A DNA stretch of 64,000 bases from Brachypodium distachyon (taxonomy: Eukaryota; Streptophyta; Magnoliopsida; Poales; Poaceae). The translations under genes were made by a program, and so were the position numbers. Below the pieces are notes generated by a model that was not told the DNA's origin, did no database searches, and saw only the letters and a list, made by a program, of their open reading frames with translations. The number at the start of each line of letters is the position of its first letter. Position 1 is the stretch's first letter. Positions 1 through 11,109 of the stretch are shown one piece after another. Location: assembly GCF_000005505.3 (NCBI RefSeq), contig NC_016131.3, forward strand, positions 59,877,355 through 59,941,354, written 5' to 3'.

Positions 1-670
1 TTGCACCGGCGTTACTATCCGCAACAAGGATCACGTCCCAATCGAGCCCACGGAGATGCGTCGTCTGTGGCCGGGGTCCCAATGCCTTGCCGGCCTGATC
101 CAGGTTCGTGGTGACACGGAGCATGACAGCGTCGTCATGGTCCATGACGCCGAGGCCACGGTAAGCGGCATGGATGATCTTGCGAGCGATGAGACGGACA
201 CGCACGCTGTCCGGGTGGAGCGGGTCGAGGATGTGGGAAGCCATCTTCTCCTTGTACTCGGCGAAATCGGACTCGCCGAGCTCGCGTTCGGACCGCGGAG
301 AGGCGACGACGAAGTGCGCGCGGTTGGTGCAGGGCACGAACTCGAGGTAGCGGTGGCGGAAGGCCATCAGCGCGGCGCCCGTGGCCAGAGCCGACAGGGC
401 AGCGACCTTCCTTGGATCGTGGTACCACCGGCAGCACCGGGCCGGGCTTGGTGGGGAACTAGTGCAGCAGTAGCAACGTCGATGCTTGATAACATGGCGG
501 CTTGATAATCCTGCAGGGATAGATCGCCAGACGTCCGGCTGCCGCTGCGGGGTGATGTGGTGGAAGCGAGTACTACTGGTCGGCACCTGCTGGGACGGCC
601 GTGCGAGGAGGAGCCGGGCCTGGTGGTGCTGGGAGAGGAGGCGGCGCGAGTTCCGCAAGCAGTTCGTCAT
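1..670 (-). CDS. OMA1: OMA1-like mitochondrial metalloendopeptidase, N-terminal part (runs off left edge)
   Basis: An open frame runs from an ATG at 670-668 down to the window edge: 223 codons with no stop, so the gene is cut by the window and not visibly broken. The first ~45 residues are Arg, Leu, Gln and Ser rich with almost no acidic residues, like a mitochondrial presequence. RWYHDPRKV (residues 81-89) is followed by a short hydrophobic Ala/Leu segment (about 90-104), then VPCTNRAHFV (112-121) and LHPDSVRVRLIARKII (151-166). This order matches plant OMA1-type M48 peptidases as I know them, which act at the inner mitochondrial membrane in stress-induced protein processing. The HEXXH zinc site lies further downstream, outside the window, so catalytic competence cannot be judged. 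The start is chosen as the only Met ahead of the presequence-like stretch. High GC, as in many grass first exons. Confidence 0.82.
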   Translation of the reverse strand, partial: MTNCLRNSRRLLSQHHQARLLLARPSQQVPTSSTRFHHITPQRQPDVWRSIPAGLSSRHVIKHRRCYCCTSSPPSPARCCRWYHDPRKVAALSALATGAALMAFRHRYLEFVPCTNRAHFVVASPRSERELGESDFAEYKEKMASHILDPLHPDSVRVRLIARKIIHAAYRGLGVMDHDDAVMLRVTTNLDQAGKALGPRPQTTHLRGLDWDVILVADSNAGA

Positions 671-1009
671 CTTTTCTTTTGGCGGATCCTCTTGGAGTAA
701 TAAGCGATGATCGAGCGGATCTGTTTTTGAGTTTGGATGTTCACACGTTGTCGGTTGGCATTTTTATAGAGGAAACAAGAGCGGCTGCCTTACGGTAACG
801 GGAATCCGAACCGATCGCAATTCGCAAACAAGACGTACAGTATGTCACCTACCGGGCTTCGATCCGTTTCGCTGGGTTTGACCGAAGGCCTTTTCTTTTC
901 TTTCCTTCCTGCTTGTGTCCGTCCACAAAACGGAGATAGCTGGCGGCTGGCCCTAGCACTAGCACGTCCTGTAAGTTGTAACCTGCATGCACGTACATAG
1001 AGCTCACGA
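671..1009. other. Upstream flank of the OMA1-like gene, no gene seen
   Basis: Presumed promoter and 5' leader of the minus-strand OMA1-like gene. I see no coding frame with family resemblance and no clear TATA box. Confidence 0.4.
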
Positions 1010-1014
1010 ATATC

Positions 1015-1422
1015 CCTGTCGGCCATGAACCGACAAGAATAATGCTGTTTCCCGACAGGAATAGAATTCCTGTGTGTTAGCCGACAGGAATAGCCGACAG
1101 GGATATCTATACAGGGATGGTCGAAAATGTCTGTGTGTTGGCCGACAGGAGATATTTTTCTGTCGGCCACTCCCGTGTGCCACCGACAGGAATATAATCC
1201 GTCGTCAGGTTGAGGCTCGTCGGCTCAAGGAATTTTCCTGCCGGGTAAGTGCTGTCGGCTCACTCACAGGGAATTAAATTAATAGAAAAATTGCATTTTC
1301 GGTCGTCAGGTGTACACATTTGCCTGTGCAGTTGCGTCGATAGGAAAATGGGTTATAGACTGACAGGAATATACATAGGGCAACATCTGTAGCCGACAGG
1401 AGAATGGAGATGGACCGACAGG
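1015..1422. repeat. Left subterminal CCGACAGG repeat cluster
   Basis: CCGACAGG occurs at 1052, 1081, 1094, 1142, 1183, 1393 and 1415, and its complement at 1015; near-matches lie between. Most copies are followed by AAT or GAT. Such arrays bind transposase in CACTA elements; that role here is inference. Confidence 0.75.
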
Positions 1423-2379
1423 AAAAATCAAAAAAACTGATAGAAAAAATGTAGAACATTAAATACAATTCATATTTGCACAGCACAGTAACAAATGAAT
1501 ATAATCTCAACAGTACACATAACCCACAATCAAGTCACAAACAAGTTCATACACTCCAGAATGTGCAAACAAGTTCGAAGCATCACAATACATATTGTCT
1601 AACAAGTCCTACATGAATTGAAGCTCACAAACCACATGTCATGACTCACAACCATAAACAGACTACACTACCACAAAATACACAAGTCCAGCAAACCACC
1701 TTCACTTGTGAAAAGTTAGAACCATCCAACCACCTTCATACGTCAGGACTCACAATGTTCCAAGTGACCAAAAGTTAGAACCGTCCGACAACAACCTTCA
1801 CTTGTCAGGACTCTGGACCGGGTTGTTGGAGCCTTTAGTCCCCCCACACGATCTGTTGTTGCTGTTGTTGCCATCGGTTTGCTCAGCCACCAAGTCATGG
1901 TTGCTTTCCTCGTCAACCATGTTGGCACCGCCATCCTTGTGAGCCATCACTTCCAAGCCTTCCAAGTCACCACCAATGTTGCTTTGGGCACCTTGGGATA
2001 CGACACGAGATGAGATCGGAGTTCCCTGCATAAGGAGATACAATTAATAATTTACATGTGCACAAAACAAATTTGGTTGCATCATCTTACCAACAATATG
2101 GCATCTAACTACTCATGCTATGTTGGACAACATTAACATGAGGCAACATCCTCATTGCAGCAAGATGAGTTCCCATTCTGACATGCATGACAATTAGAGT
2201 CATGTACAATATAGTAGAAAATTGTTTTGCTTTTAGTACTATAATAAACTTACTTGTGGTGTTGGAAGCAAATTGGTTCCAAGCCAAGCCGGTGGTTCTT
2301 TGTCCATGTCCTTTAAGATTTCCTACAAAAGTAAAATGCGCATCAAGATATATTCATTAGTTCTTCTATGACTAGATAA

Positions 2380-3420
2380 CTAATGAGTTGAAATTTCTGA
2401 TAAAGATACACATACCAATATGAGTCGATCATGCAACTCTAGTTTTTGCACTAGGCCCTGATTGGCAACCTTCAGCTCCCCATTTTCTTCAATTACACGC
2501 TGGAGTTGATGGCTTTGTCGAGATGCCAAAGGAACCGACGTTCTGGATTCTTTTTGCTTGCTTTCAAGCATATATGATTTCATCTTTACAAACAGCCCCA
2601 TCTGCTACTGGCAATCGACCATGTGGCATGCCACCACCTGATTTATATAACACCTCTCCATCAATCTCTTCAGGAACCCAATCATCGGGAAGATCTGAAT
2701 CGGCTTCTTTAGCTGCTTGAAGATAATTGTCCTACAAGATAGAATAATAGAGTGTTGCAATGATGTGTTTTAGACAAGTATTACAAGGAGGGAATTTAGA
2801 CAAGTGTATACATACAATCCGCTTTTGAGCAACACAAAGTATTGCTCCACGTGGCTTGCCATGTGCATCCAGATTTTTAAACCCAGATTTCATTGCAGCA
2901 TATGTATCCAGCACCGAAGCATTCTCAGAACCATAAGAATCTGCCTGCAAGTCAATACAAATAATATAAGACATTATTGTGACCAACATTCATAAAATAG
3001 AGAAGAAATCAACACAAGACATACCATACATTGTTGTGTCATACCAAATGGCATTGAACCTCCACGATTCTGAGCAACTTCTTGTCCTTTGGATCTACAC
3101 ACCTGTTCCCTCTTCCTTTTTGCTTCATACTCTTCTGAAGTCCAAAAACGACACATTGCATCCCATGCATGCATGTTCAGGGAACCATGGTATCCTGCTT
3201 TCTAGGTATTCATCGTAGGCAAGTTCTTCTCCACGTGCCAAAGAATCATCAATTATATCTCCTTTCTTCTCAATGCATCTTCACTGCATCTAGGCGGAGC
3301 TGGTACATCATGTCTACCACCTTTTTCTTTCCATAGTTCTCAAGGACAACATCAGCCCTCTCATCAACCTTTTCAATTTCTTGCTCAGATTCGCAATTAT
3401 CAAAAGAGAGATCAAACAAG
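2380..3420 (-). pseudogene. En/Spm-type transposase-associated gene, degraded
   Basis: Minus-strand pieces in several frames suggest an intron-containing or decayed gene. Around 3174-3025 a stretch with WDAMCRFWTSEEYEAKRKR and then KGQEVAQNRGGSMPFGM resembles the conserved core of the plant Transposase_24 family (trihelix-like region followed by the Gly/Ser motif). A charged segment with KKKVVDMMYQLRLDAV precedes it at about 3330. At about 2590-2410 lies an amphipathic stretch, likely a coiled coil (HQLQRVIEENGELKVANQ). I see no single frame joining them. This protein class accompanies CACTA transposons, which fits the repeats at both ends of the element. Exon limits are not resolved. Confidence 0.42.
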
Positions 3421-3969
3421 TTCTGCATGTTCAAAAGTCAGTCAAGTACAAATTAGAGGTAAACATGTAAAAATTCAAAACAATTAACCGTTAGAGGAAC
3501 TATGGAATTTACCCAGAACTCATGCTTCACATAATTTCTACAGATGCGGCATGGACATTTAATTTACCATCTTGAACTACACTAGGCAAAGAGAAAGCGT
3601 GATTCAAGAATCAACCAGTTTCTGCAATCCATTCATTATCGGGAATTTTATCATGATGCCAACCATTATACATCCAAGCCCGGTTCGCCATTTACCAATT
3701 GCTGTGTTTAAAACATTAATTCAAACAATTCAATGCTACTGTCAACCATTGCACATCATACATAACAAAATCAAAATTAACCGCAGACAAGTCAAAAGTG
3801 AAAAATCACACCTGTTGCCTATCGTCTCCCTTCCCAAACCGCTTGACCAGAGAAAAACCTAATCCAGCTGCCTTGCTCCTGTTCGGGTGTCGGAATTGAA
3901 CTTAATTTCCAGTACAAGTACCATCCGTGGTGTGTATAACACAAAATTTAGAAGAGAAGGAGGAGTACT

Positions 3970-4250
3970 TACATCCAAATTTTACGAGTGGGGGAGGAGG
4001 TGGACTGCACCATGCAGTTGCTCCATTCCGGGACGCAGATCTGGGGAGACTAGGGAATTCCGGGGCGCCAAATTTTACGAGTAGGGGAGGAGGTGTGAGC
4101 ACTGGCCGAGGTAGGAGAGGGGAGGCAGGGGGCGCGATGGGGAGGTGGGGCCGGTGGAGGAGAGGCAGGGAGGCGCGATGGGGAGGTGGGGCCGGTGGAG
4201 GAGAGGCAGGGAGGCGCGATGGGGAGGTGGGGGGCGGCACGATGGGGAGG
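3970..4250. repeat. GC-rich direct and tandem repeats
   Basis: The phrase AAATTTTACGAGTRGGGGAG occurs at about 3976 and again at 4071. From about 4139 to 4245 a roughly 40-bp unit (GGGGAGGTGGGGCCGGTGG...) is repeated nearly perfectly about two and a half times, then decays to shorter copies. It lies inside the CACTA-like element, near its right subterminal cluster. The ORFs over it are simple-sequence artefacts. Confidence 0.7.
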
Positions 4251-4578
4251 CAGGGACGGCAGAGGAGAGCGGAGGCAAGGCCGACGCAGCCGGCGGAGGA
4301 GAGGGAGGTGAGGCCGGTGTGGGGAGCGGCGGGGGCTTGGGAGGCAGGCGGCGGCGCGATTGGGAGGCACGAACGGCGGAGGAGAGAGAGGCGAGGCCGG
4401 CCCCCGGCGGAGGAGGGCCGATGTGGGGAGTGGCGGTGGCTCGGGAGGGAGTGGGGAGTGAGAGTGTGAGGGAGGGAGTCGGGAGGAATCTAGGGTAAGG
4501 GAGAGAGAGCCTGGTAAAAAGCCTGGGCTCAGACATGTCTGAGGCCGCGCGTGGGATCTTGCCTTGTGACTAAATATC

Positions 4579-4639
4579 CCTGTCGGTCCCGCAACTGCCC
4601 GACAGGGAAACACATATTCCTCCGCGTGTCGCCGACAGG
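4579..4639. repeat. Right subterminal CCGACAGG repeat cluster
   Basis: CCTGTCGG at 4579-4586 and CCGACAGG at 4599-4606 and 4632-4639, the same octamer as at the left end of the element. It marks the other flank of the CACTA-like unit. Confidence 0.7.
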
Positions 4640-4665
4640 CAAATATATATTCTTGTGCGTGTCAT

Positions 4666-4882
4666 CTATACTCACATGAATAGAAAATCAAAATGAAAGA
4701 TTACACTTGTTTTATAAAGAGTGTGTAGTATATTATTTCATATATGTGACTAAATCAAACCAATTGTTGCTAGTACATTGATTTATAAATTTTGGTATAA
4801 TATTTTTGGTAATTCTTTTATACAATACTTCCATTAAATAGTTTCAGAAAATCATAAACACATTATTTTGTACAAATGGTAT
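4666..4882. other. AT-rich spacer
   Basis: AT-rich sequence between the CACTA-like element and an LTR fragment. No gene or clear repeat seen. Confidence 0.4.
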
Positions 4883-5630
4883 TGTCGCACCAGTGGCACC
4901 TGGGGTACCACCGCTGCATGACGCGTGGGTCGCCTTGCTTGCTCCCCGCAAGGATAGCACCCCGGGCAGCCCCGTGCAAGCTGCCTGGCAAGTCACCAGC
5001 CCGACAAGGCTAGCCGGGCTGTAGGGGTTGCCCTGAAAGGCAACATGAGGATTCCCGTCTGGGCGCCCTCCCGGGAAGGTCGCTTGCCGGAGAGGGCGTT
5101 CCCGGGCGCAGGCACTTACCATAGGGGCGGGACCAAGCGGGTAGAGCAACGGCGCCACGTGGCCACCTGCCTGGTTTCCTGTGCGCAGGGCTCGTCAAGG
5201 TAAGGAGTGAAACACAAGCAAGCATTTAATGTTCCGACAGAAAGGGGATTCCCCGTCTAGTCAGCCCACAATGACTGGCTCGCTGTGAATTCTAGACACC
5301 TAGCGCCCTAGTTGCAGGGCTACTCACCATGCATGCAAGCCAGCGCAGCGAGGGCAAGCTGCCCGAGTTTTTTGCTCGCCATTTGTCACCCATGCACCAA
5401 GGCACTTGTGGAATCCCCTTGAGTATAAAAGGAGGACCATCGCCAACAGTCAAAGGGTTCGGTTCCTTACGAGTTTTAGCCAGAAATAGCAAGTAGTCCT
5501 TAGCAAGAAAGGGGAGAGCACCCAGGGACTCCCCCAGCAACCTGTAGACCATTGTTCATCGGCTAATAAAAACACAAAAGCAGGACGTAGGATTTTACAC
5601 CTCAGGATGGTCCGAACCTGAGTAAAACGA
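4883..5630 (+). mobile_element. Truncated LTR of the same gypsy family as the 15-kb element
   Basis: It begins TGTCGCACCAGTGGCACC, the same start as the solo LTR at 32118 and the inner edges of the large element's LTRs read on the minus strand. It contains a TATA box in CTTGAGTATAAAAGGAGG (about 5418-5435) and the late-LTR motif GGATTTTACACCTC (about 5590). Homology fades near 5630, so the 3' end of the LTR is missing. I see no target duplication and no internal region next to it. Plus orientation. Confidence 0.75.
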
Positions 5631-6950
5631 ACTTGTGTTCCCTCAATATTTTAGTATGCTATTTGTATCATTATACTTTCCTAATTGATAGCAAGCCTAG
5701 TAAGGGTCTGCGCAAGTTCCTGAAGCACTTCGATGGTGGGAATGCTATCAAAGGAAAGCTGGTGAGTTCGGCGCATCAACTGTTATCTTTATACGAAACG
5801 ATCAAAATCAGTGTGTCGCTGACAATTATGATGTTGTTACTTTGCGGTAAATTGATTGTCGTCACAATCATGTTGTGTTTGGACTGGACCCAACGAGCCT
5901 ATGATTGTCCCGCAGTTTGTTTTGGTATATGCTGATATCTTTTGATTCTTGTAGATACTGGCCGATAATTGTAATTTCCATGGATACAAAAGTTAATGAT
6001 CTTGACCTATTAACTCTGAGTATCTAAATAGTAGGATGAATATTGCTCTAATTTGATGACACGCTTATTGGTGAACTTGTGATCGCTCATATTATTGCAA
6101 ATGGTGGTGGTTTGATAAATTTTGGCGAGCAGCATGACAGCAGATGGTGGTACTTTGATGAATTTTACAATTATGAGTGTTGAAAGCGTTTGTTCTTTCA
6201 TGTATCAACTACCAACAGTGAATTAAGAGGCACTCCATCCGTTCTAAATGTAAAATGTTCTAACTGGTTCTAGATGTATGGGTTGCTTCATGCACAACGG
6301 GGACGTTTGTGCCATCTCGTAACCATGCGCTTGAAGGATCAACTATTTAAATCATAAGGGCATGAGTGCATGAACTTTGTTTTCAATCTTGCTACGTAAC
6401 TTTTTATTCCGGTGTAACCCACAGATACATTAATAGTCTGAAATAATATGATAACATTCTTTAAAATTTAGTCCGTACCAACGCAGGGGACGCGATCGTG
6501 TCCACAGATCTATCTCTCTTTGTCTTCTCCCTCCTCTCTGGTCTCTCTGTCTTCTCTCCCCACCCCGCACCCACCTCCGCCTAGTCCGCCGCCGGCGACC
6601 TCCGCCTGCCCCTCTCTCTCCCTTTCTTCTCCCGTCCCTCTCTCTCCCTAGGTTTCTTCATCCCGCCCCCCCTCCGCTCTCTCCTAGCTCAGACTGCAGG
6701 TGCGGCGGGGCGAGGCTGCAGCGGTGGGGAGAGCAGAGGAGGCGCGCGCTCTCTCTCCCTCTCTCTGTGACCCGGCTTCGACCGGCGAGGCGTGCGGGCG
6801 GCGGCGGCGGCGAGCAGCGACGCGGGTCTGCCGCAGCGGGACCGGGCGGGTACGCGGAGGAGGCAGCGGGCGACGTCCTTATTTTATTTTTCCATTATTT
6901 CATTGCCGCTGCAGGGATCTGCCTACGATAAATACATCGCACAAGTTCAG
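5631..6950. other. Gene-poor stretch, pyrimidine-rich and GC-rich in its right half
   Basis: A short plus-strand stretch near 5690-5765 (SKGLRKFLKHFDGGNAIKGK) reads like an exon piece with a following GTGAG donor-like site, but I do not recognise the family. 6500-6690 is CT-rich, like a plant 5' leader; 6700-6880 is GC-rich. No complete gene is supported. Confidence 0.35.
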
Positions 6951-6954
6951 TTAA

Positions 6955-7114
6955 CTTTTCTTTGCCGAAGGCCCACGTTTTTGCCTTCGGCAAAGCCTTT
7001 GCCAAGACCCTGTGAAAAAGCCTCCAGCAAAGAGGTCTTTGCCGGCCCATGTTCATGCGGATGCTCTTTGCCGAAGGGTTTCGGCCTGCAGCAAAGACAA
7101 GTTTTGCGGTAGTG
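6955..7114 (-). mobile_element. Orphan CACTA transposon end
   Basis: The block ends at 7114 with GTTTTGCGGTAGTG, whose complement starts CACTACCGCAAAAC, a CACTA terminus. Inside it are repeated subterminal motifs of the CTTTGCCGAAGG / CCTTCGGCAAAG type (about 6961-6990, 7040, 7068-7080). No matching opposite end is visible in the window, so this is a truncated end. The strand label only says that the terminus points right. Confidence 0.7.
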
Positions 7115-7311
7115 CCGACCGAGGACATGCTCTAACACCCATATTGGAAACTAGAAGCACCTGCACTCCAGCCGCACCATGCCCGATCAACGACGATAGA
7201 GCACATCGATGCTCGGGCTACGTACGGGCCTGCGCAGCCCACTGGCTGGTTTATTTTACTCCTATATATCATTCACTCTCCTGCATTCTTGCTCTCTGGA
7301 CTGAACTGAAG

Positions 7312-7854
7312 ATGGCGGCAATGTACGCCGGCATGGCTTCAATTCACAAACAGTACACCGGGCATCGATACCACAACCCGCCAAGGATGTACACCGACAC
7401 CGAGCATACCAACAACAAGTATTTATGCTTGTCGGGACGCGCAGTCGAGTCTGTCGTCTTCCATGAACTCCCCATGGCGTGCGGTTGGCAGCAATCTTCC
7501 CGTTCAGGCGCAAGAGGATGCAAATGCATAGATGCACCACAGGAGGATGCGATCCACACGCATTTTCGTTGCCCGCCGGCGAGAGCACTTTGGCGTGCAA
7601 TGCGGGAGTGCTGGCAACCAAGAAACAATTACCCTGGTAGGATCTGCAAGCCTGGTCTAACTGCACATCAACTATTATGTATTTATATATCCTTGATACT
7701 TGCTTGGCCTCTTTCACATGTTCAAACATCATCTTTCGAAAAACATTCAGTGTTTTCGAGATTTTGCAGGAAAAAAAAAGAGGGACAGCGATGGACCAGT
7801 AAGTGTATCACTCTGAAATGTGGCCAAGATAGTTCCGGTCGATTTTTGTCCTAA
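7312..7854 (+). pseudogene. Unrecognised ORF containing a LINE-like zinc-knuckle scrap
   Basis: An open frame from an ATG at 7312, about 50 bp after a TATATAT stretch (7263), gives about 180 residues. I do not recognise the first part. At about 7515-7620 the phrase CKCIDAPQEDAIHTHFRC then PPARALWRAMRECW has the look of the zinc-binding domain at the C-terminus of plant LINE reverse transcriptases (zf-RVT). The last third is low-information sequence. It is probably a retroelement scrap and not a host gene. Confidence 0.35.
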
Positions 7855-7937
7855 TTAGTTGGTGGCCATGGTGTCTTTTTTGTTCGTTTGCTCACTCCTG
7901 CTCTCTCTTTTTAGGACCCCTGGGCCGGGGTCCAAGT

Positions 7938-8620
7938 TATCAGCTACGAAGGATGAGTTTTTGCAAATACGTGAGGGGCATAACAGAGAAATAACTACTA
8001 CAGGTTGCTGATTTTGGTTTATCAAAGATGAAACAAGCCACCTTGTTTCTGGTAGAATGAGAGGAACTCTTCCATGGATGGCTCCAGAATTGCTGATAGT
8101 GAGCGGCACTAAAGTTTCTGAAAAGGTATTATTCTGAATCTTGTTAATAACTGGACTTGTGAAGGTATTAGAAAATGTGAAGTACTAACAAATCATGGCA
8201 TTGTGTGTTTCCCTATTTCACTTGACATTTTGGAACAAATGTATATCTTATACTCTTATCATCCGTGAATCTAACGTTATTCAAATTGTACCGTGATGGT
8301 CAAGATACCTGAGTTGCTCACTGCGAGATATAAACGATTAATGATCCTTCATGTTCAACGAAAACTAAAGCATGCCTCATATACAATTCATGAAAGTCAC
8401 AAGTAATCGTTAAACAACTATAGTATACCATGCAAACCAAAATAGAACTGCTACGCCTGGCTTGTTTTGCTTTTTCCTAGACTAAAATATACCAACTTTA
8501 TGCTCACTCAGGTTGATGTATATTCTTTTGGCGTTGTGATGTGGAAAATTCTCACTGGTGAGGATCCATAGAATGCACTATGGAGGAGTCATAGGTATGC
8601 ATACAGTAATTTGACGGAGT
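7938..8620 (+). pseudogene. Inverted broken copy of Raf-like kinase exons 5-6 with their intron
   Basis: This matches, in opposite orientation, the intact kinase gene between about 13714 and 13010. It includes the DFG exon ([13 protein letters not shown] at 8004), the intron after it, and the exon with [11 protein letters not shown]. Because the intron is kept, it arose by DNA duplication and not through mRNA. It is dead: one C is missing near 8044 (CCACCTTG against CCACCCTTG in the gene), which shifts the frame before APE, and GATCCATAG at about 8565 introduces a stop along with a small deletion. Exons 1-4 and 7 of the gene are not present. A DnaJ/DUF3444 remnant on the same strand follows directly. 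Confidence 0.88.
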
Positions 8621-8685
8621 TCCTTTATATTGTCAATCTGCTCTGCATTTTCTGAACCTGACAAAGCTGAATATTTCCTATCAGG

Positions 8686-10330
8686 CTCCTACTACTACTC
8701 CTGCTCCACCCTCAGCATTTCCCCTTACATTTGGGACCTCTTGCAGGAAATGTGATTTGCTTATTGAATGCATCAGAGTGTCTAAATAAAACTCTCCGCC
8801 AAATCTGCCATGAGCCGTTCCTAGCAAAAGAGCTACCAATGCTACCAGCTGAGAATGGACATGCAGTACCAGATAAAAACATAACTGGTGCAAATCAAAC
8901 TGCAAGCACTGGTAGAAATTTCAGTTGGGTGCATACTTTAGGATAGCTGGTGCAGCTAGTGCTACTGCATCATCTGCTGCTGCTGTTCAAGCTGCTAATG
9001 TGGTTTGTCAGACGTCCGAGAAAGTTAAGAGAAAGAGGGAGCAGTAACAAGCAGCAAGGTAGGGAAAATGCTACTGTATTTAGAATAGCACAATCCTCTA
9101 CAAAAACAATCAAATGTGTCACACACTGTTAACCTAGGAAAAAGTGATGTTGTATCTGGAAAGAAGATGAAAAGTGTGGGTAAAGATGCTGGGGACAATT
9201 GTTTTAGAATGCCAGGTGGATGCATTCCATTTTCTACCAGCAGTGGATCCTCTCGGTTTCGACATGTTAATGGGGGCCACTGGGCCCAACAGGAAACAGA
9301 GTGCTCCCACTCTCATAAGCATGACCTTTTCTAATGCTGCAAAGAGAAGAATTATGATAGACAAGGCGAAAGACAATTTGACTGAGAAGCTAAAGGAAAT
9401 TAGAAGTAAAACAGTCCAAGTTATTGATGGAAAAGTGAGCAGCAAGCAAGTGGTTAATGAACATGTTGATGGTAATGAAACTCTTGCATCGGATTATTCT
9501 AATGCAAATGAAGATTCTGAAAATGAAGATGATGGCCCCATCCTATTATATTATTCCTGAATCCTGATCCTCATTTCCATGATTTTGATAAGGATTGCAG
9601 CGGGGAATCTTTTCAGAGTGATCAAATTTGGGCTTTACATGATGACGAAGATGGCTTGCCTCACTATTATACATCTATTCAGAAACCTCTTTCCTTGAGT
9701 CCATTTAATCTCAAAAGTTAGCTTTCTTACTGAATTTGGTTCTTTAAACTGGGTTTCATCTGGCTTCAAAAAGACATGGTGATTTCAGGATTGGTAGATG
9801 TGAAACCCGTTATGTATTTAACATATTCCCTCACCAGATTATATGTGAGAAAGGTCCAAGTGGGGTGATTTAAAAGTTACCCACAGATAGGCGACATCTG
9901 GGTTGTATATCGAAATAATAAGATCCGTGTTTATGATCTGGCTGAGGTACTGACTGATTATGATGAAGATTACAGCATTAACTGTCCTTCCCTTGATAAA
10001 GATATGGAGATATCAAACAGTTTTTTAGCGTCATCAAGGCCTGAATGTCATCAAGAGGATTCCAAAAGATTAGATGTTGTGGTTCTCACACCAGGTTCCT
10101 TTTGTTAGGATGTCAGGGGAAGAAGCTCCAAATGAGGTAGACCCAGCTGCTATTTCTGAAGAACATCTTCAGGAGATCACAAAACAGTGGAGGAGGGGAA
10201 GGATATGGTCGGGGAAGAAGCTCCCAATGCCCCCAAATATAACTATGAGGTAGACCCAGCTGCTATATCAAAAAATCTTCAGGGGAACATAGAATAAGTG
10301 GAAGAGAAGGCAAAGGCAGTCTGAATGCTG
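8686..10330 (+). pseudogene. DnaJ-type DUF3444 protein, decayed remnant
   Basis: Fragments in order match plant J-domain proteins with DUF3444. First is the zinc-finger-like region: TFGTSCRKC at 8735, then after a frameshift YLNKTLRQICHEPFLAKELP-like residues at about 8785-8840. Next come a linker (GAASATASSAAAVQAANVV, 8950), an acidic segment (AKRRIMIDKAKDNLTEKL, 9340-9400), and the DUF3444 start: DPDFHDFDKDCSGESFQSDQ (from about 9562), IWALHDDEDGLPHYY and GDFRIGRCE. Several frameshifts and in-frame stops occur, and the N-terminal J domain is absent. The source family is presumed chaperone-associated; no function remains here. The part after 9850 is the least certain. Confidence 0.8.
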
Positions 10331-11109
10331 GTTAAGACTGTTGATGCTGATTCTAAGATGCTTTTCGGACCTGCCTTTTCAAATCATATATTTGTCGACA
10401 TTTTCTAGTTTCCATGTTCTCCTAGCTTGTATTTGTTTTGACCATCACCTTTGCAGACAAGGATTCGTATGGATTTAATTATTGAAGAAGGAACTTCAAT
10501 TTTGGTTCATCTGTATCTTACTCCTAAAATGACCAGTATATGAATAGAGGGTCCATGCCAGGATTGCCAGTAAGTGCCCGTGAGAGATTCGCATGACCAA
10601 AAACTGGTTACAAGCGCAGGATTAGGTTATTGCTCTTTAATGTATGACGGTTAACGGGTTAAGAGATTTAGGTGAAGCCGGCTAAACTGCTAGACATAAT
10701 GGTATTTCTGAATCATCCTTGTGGTACAGATGTGAAGTTGCGAGAGTATATGTTTCTAACATTGTACCACATGAATGATGCACTAGAGTGCACAATGTAA
10801 CGTGCACTTTTCACCAGGATCCCCTTGGAGTAAATGAAATAAGCATGACGTACGACCTTGATAACATCAGCATAACTACATTAAAATTTATAGATAACCA
10901 AATATAAGTGGAACTTTCATTTACTATTTGCTAGATTAGATATTCCAGTAACAGCATGGGGGCAGAGACCAAATCGAAATTACCCTGCCAGTCGGTCAAC
11001 TTTGGGGACAATAGAGTCGAACACTTGCAAGTTGGGAGTCAAAAAAATATATCCATGTTTGTATCATATATGCGCAGGTAGGATATGTATACAAGAAGCC
11101 AGAGTGATA
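10331..11109. other. Non-coding gap between DnaJ remnant and kinase gene end
   Basis: AT-rich, no gene seen. It holds the 3' untranslated region of the minus-strand kinase gene near 11109. Confidence 0.4.

Larger units (their letters stand above)
1010..4665 (-). mobile_element. CACTA (En/Spm)-like DNA transposon remnant
   Basis: Both ends carry clusters of the octamer CCGACAGG and its complement: left cluster about 1015-1422, right cluster about 4579-4639. The interior has minus-strand pieces resembling the plant Transposase_24/En-Spm accessory protein. Clustered subterminal repeats with an internal transposase-type gene are the hallmark of CACTA elements. I cannot find CACTA termini or a 3-bp target duplication at either border, so the limits are approximate and the ends may be lost. 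A Mutator-type element is the main alternative. Confidence 0.5.

Noticed and set aside
4050..4613. Long overlapping Pro- and Arg-rich ORFs on both strands
   Set aside because: Simple GC-rich tandem repeats keep several frames open at once; no domain and no conserved start.
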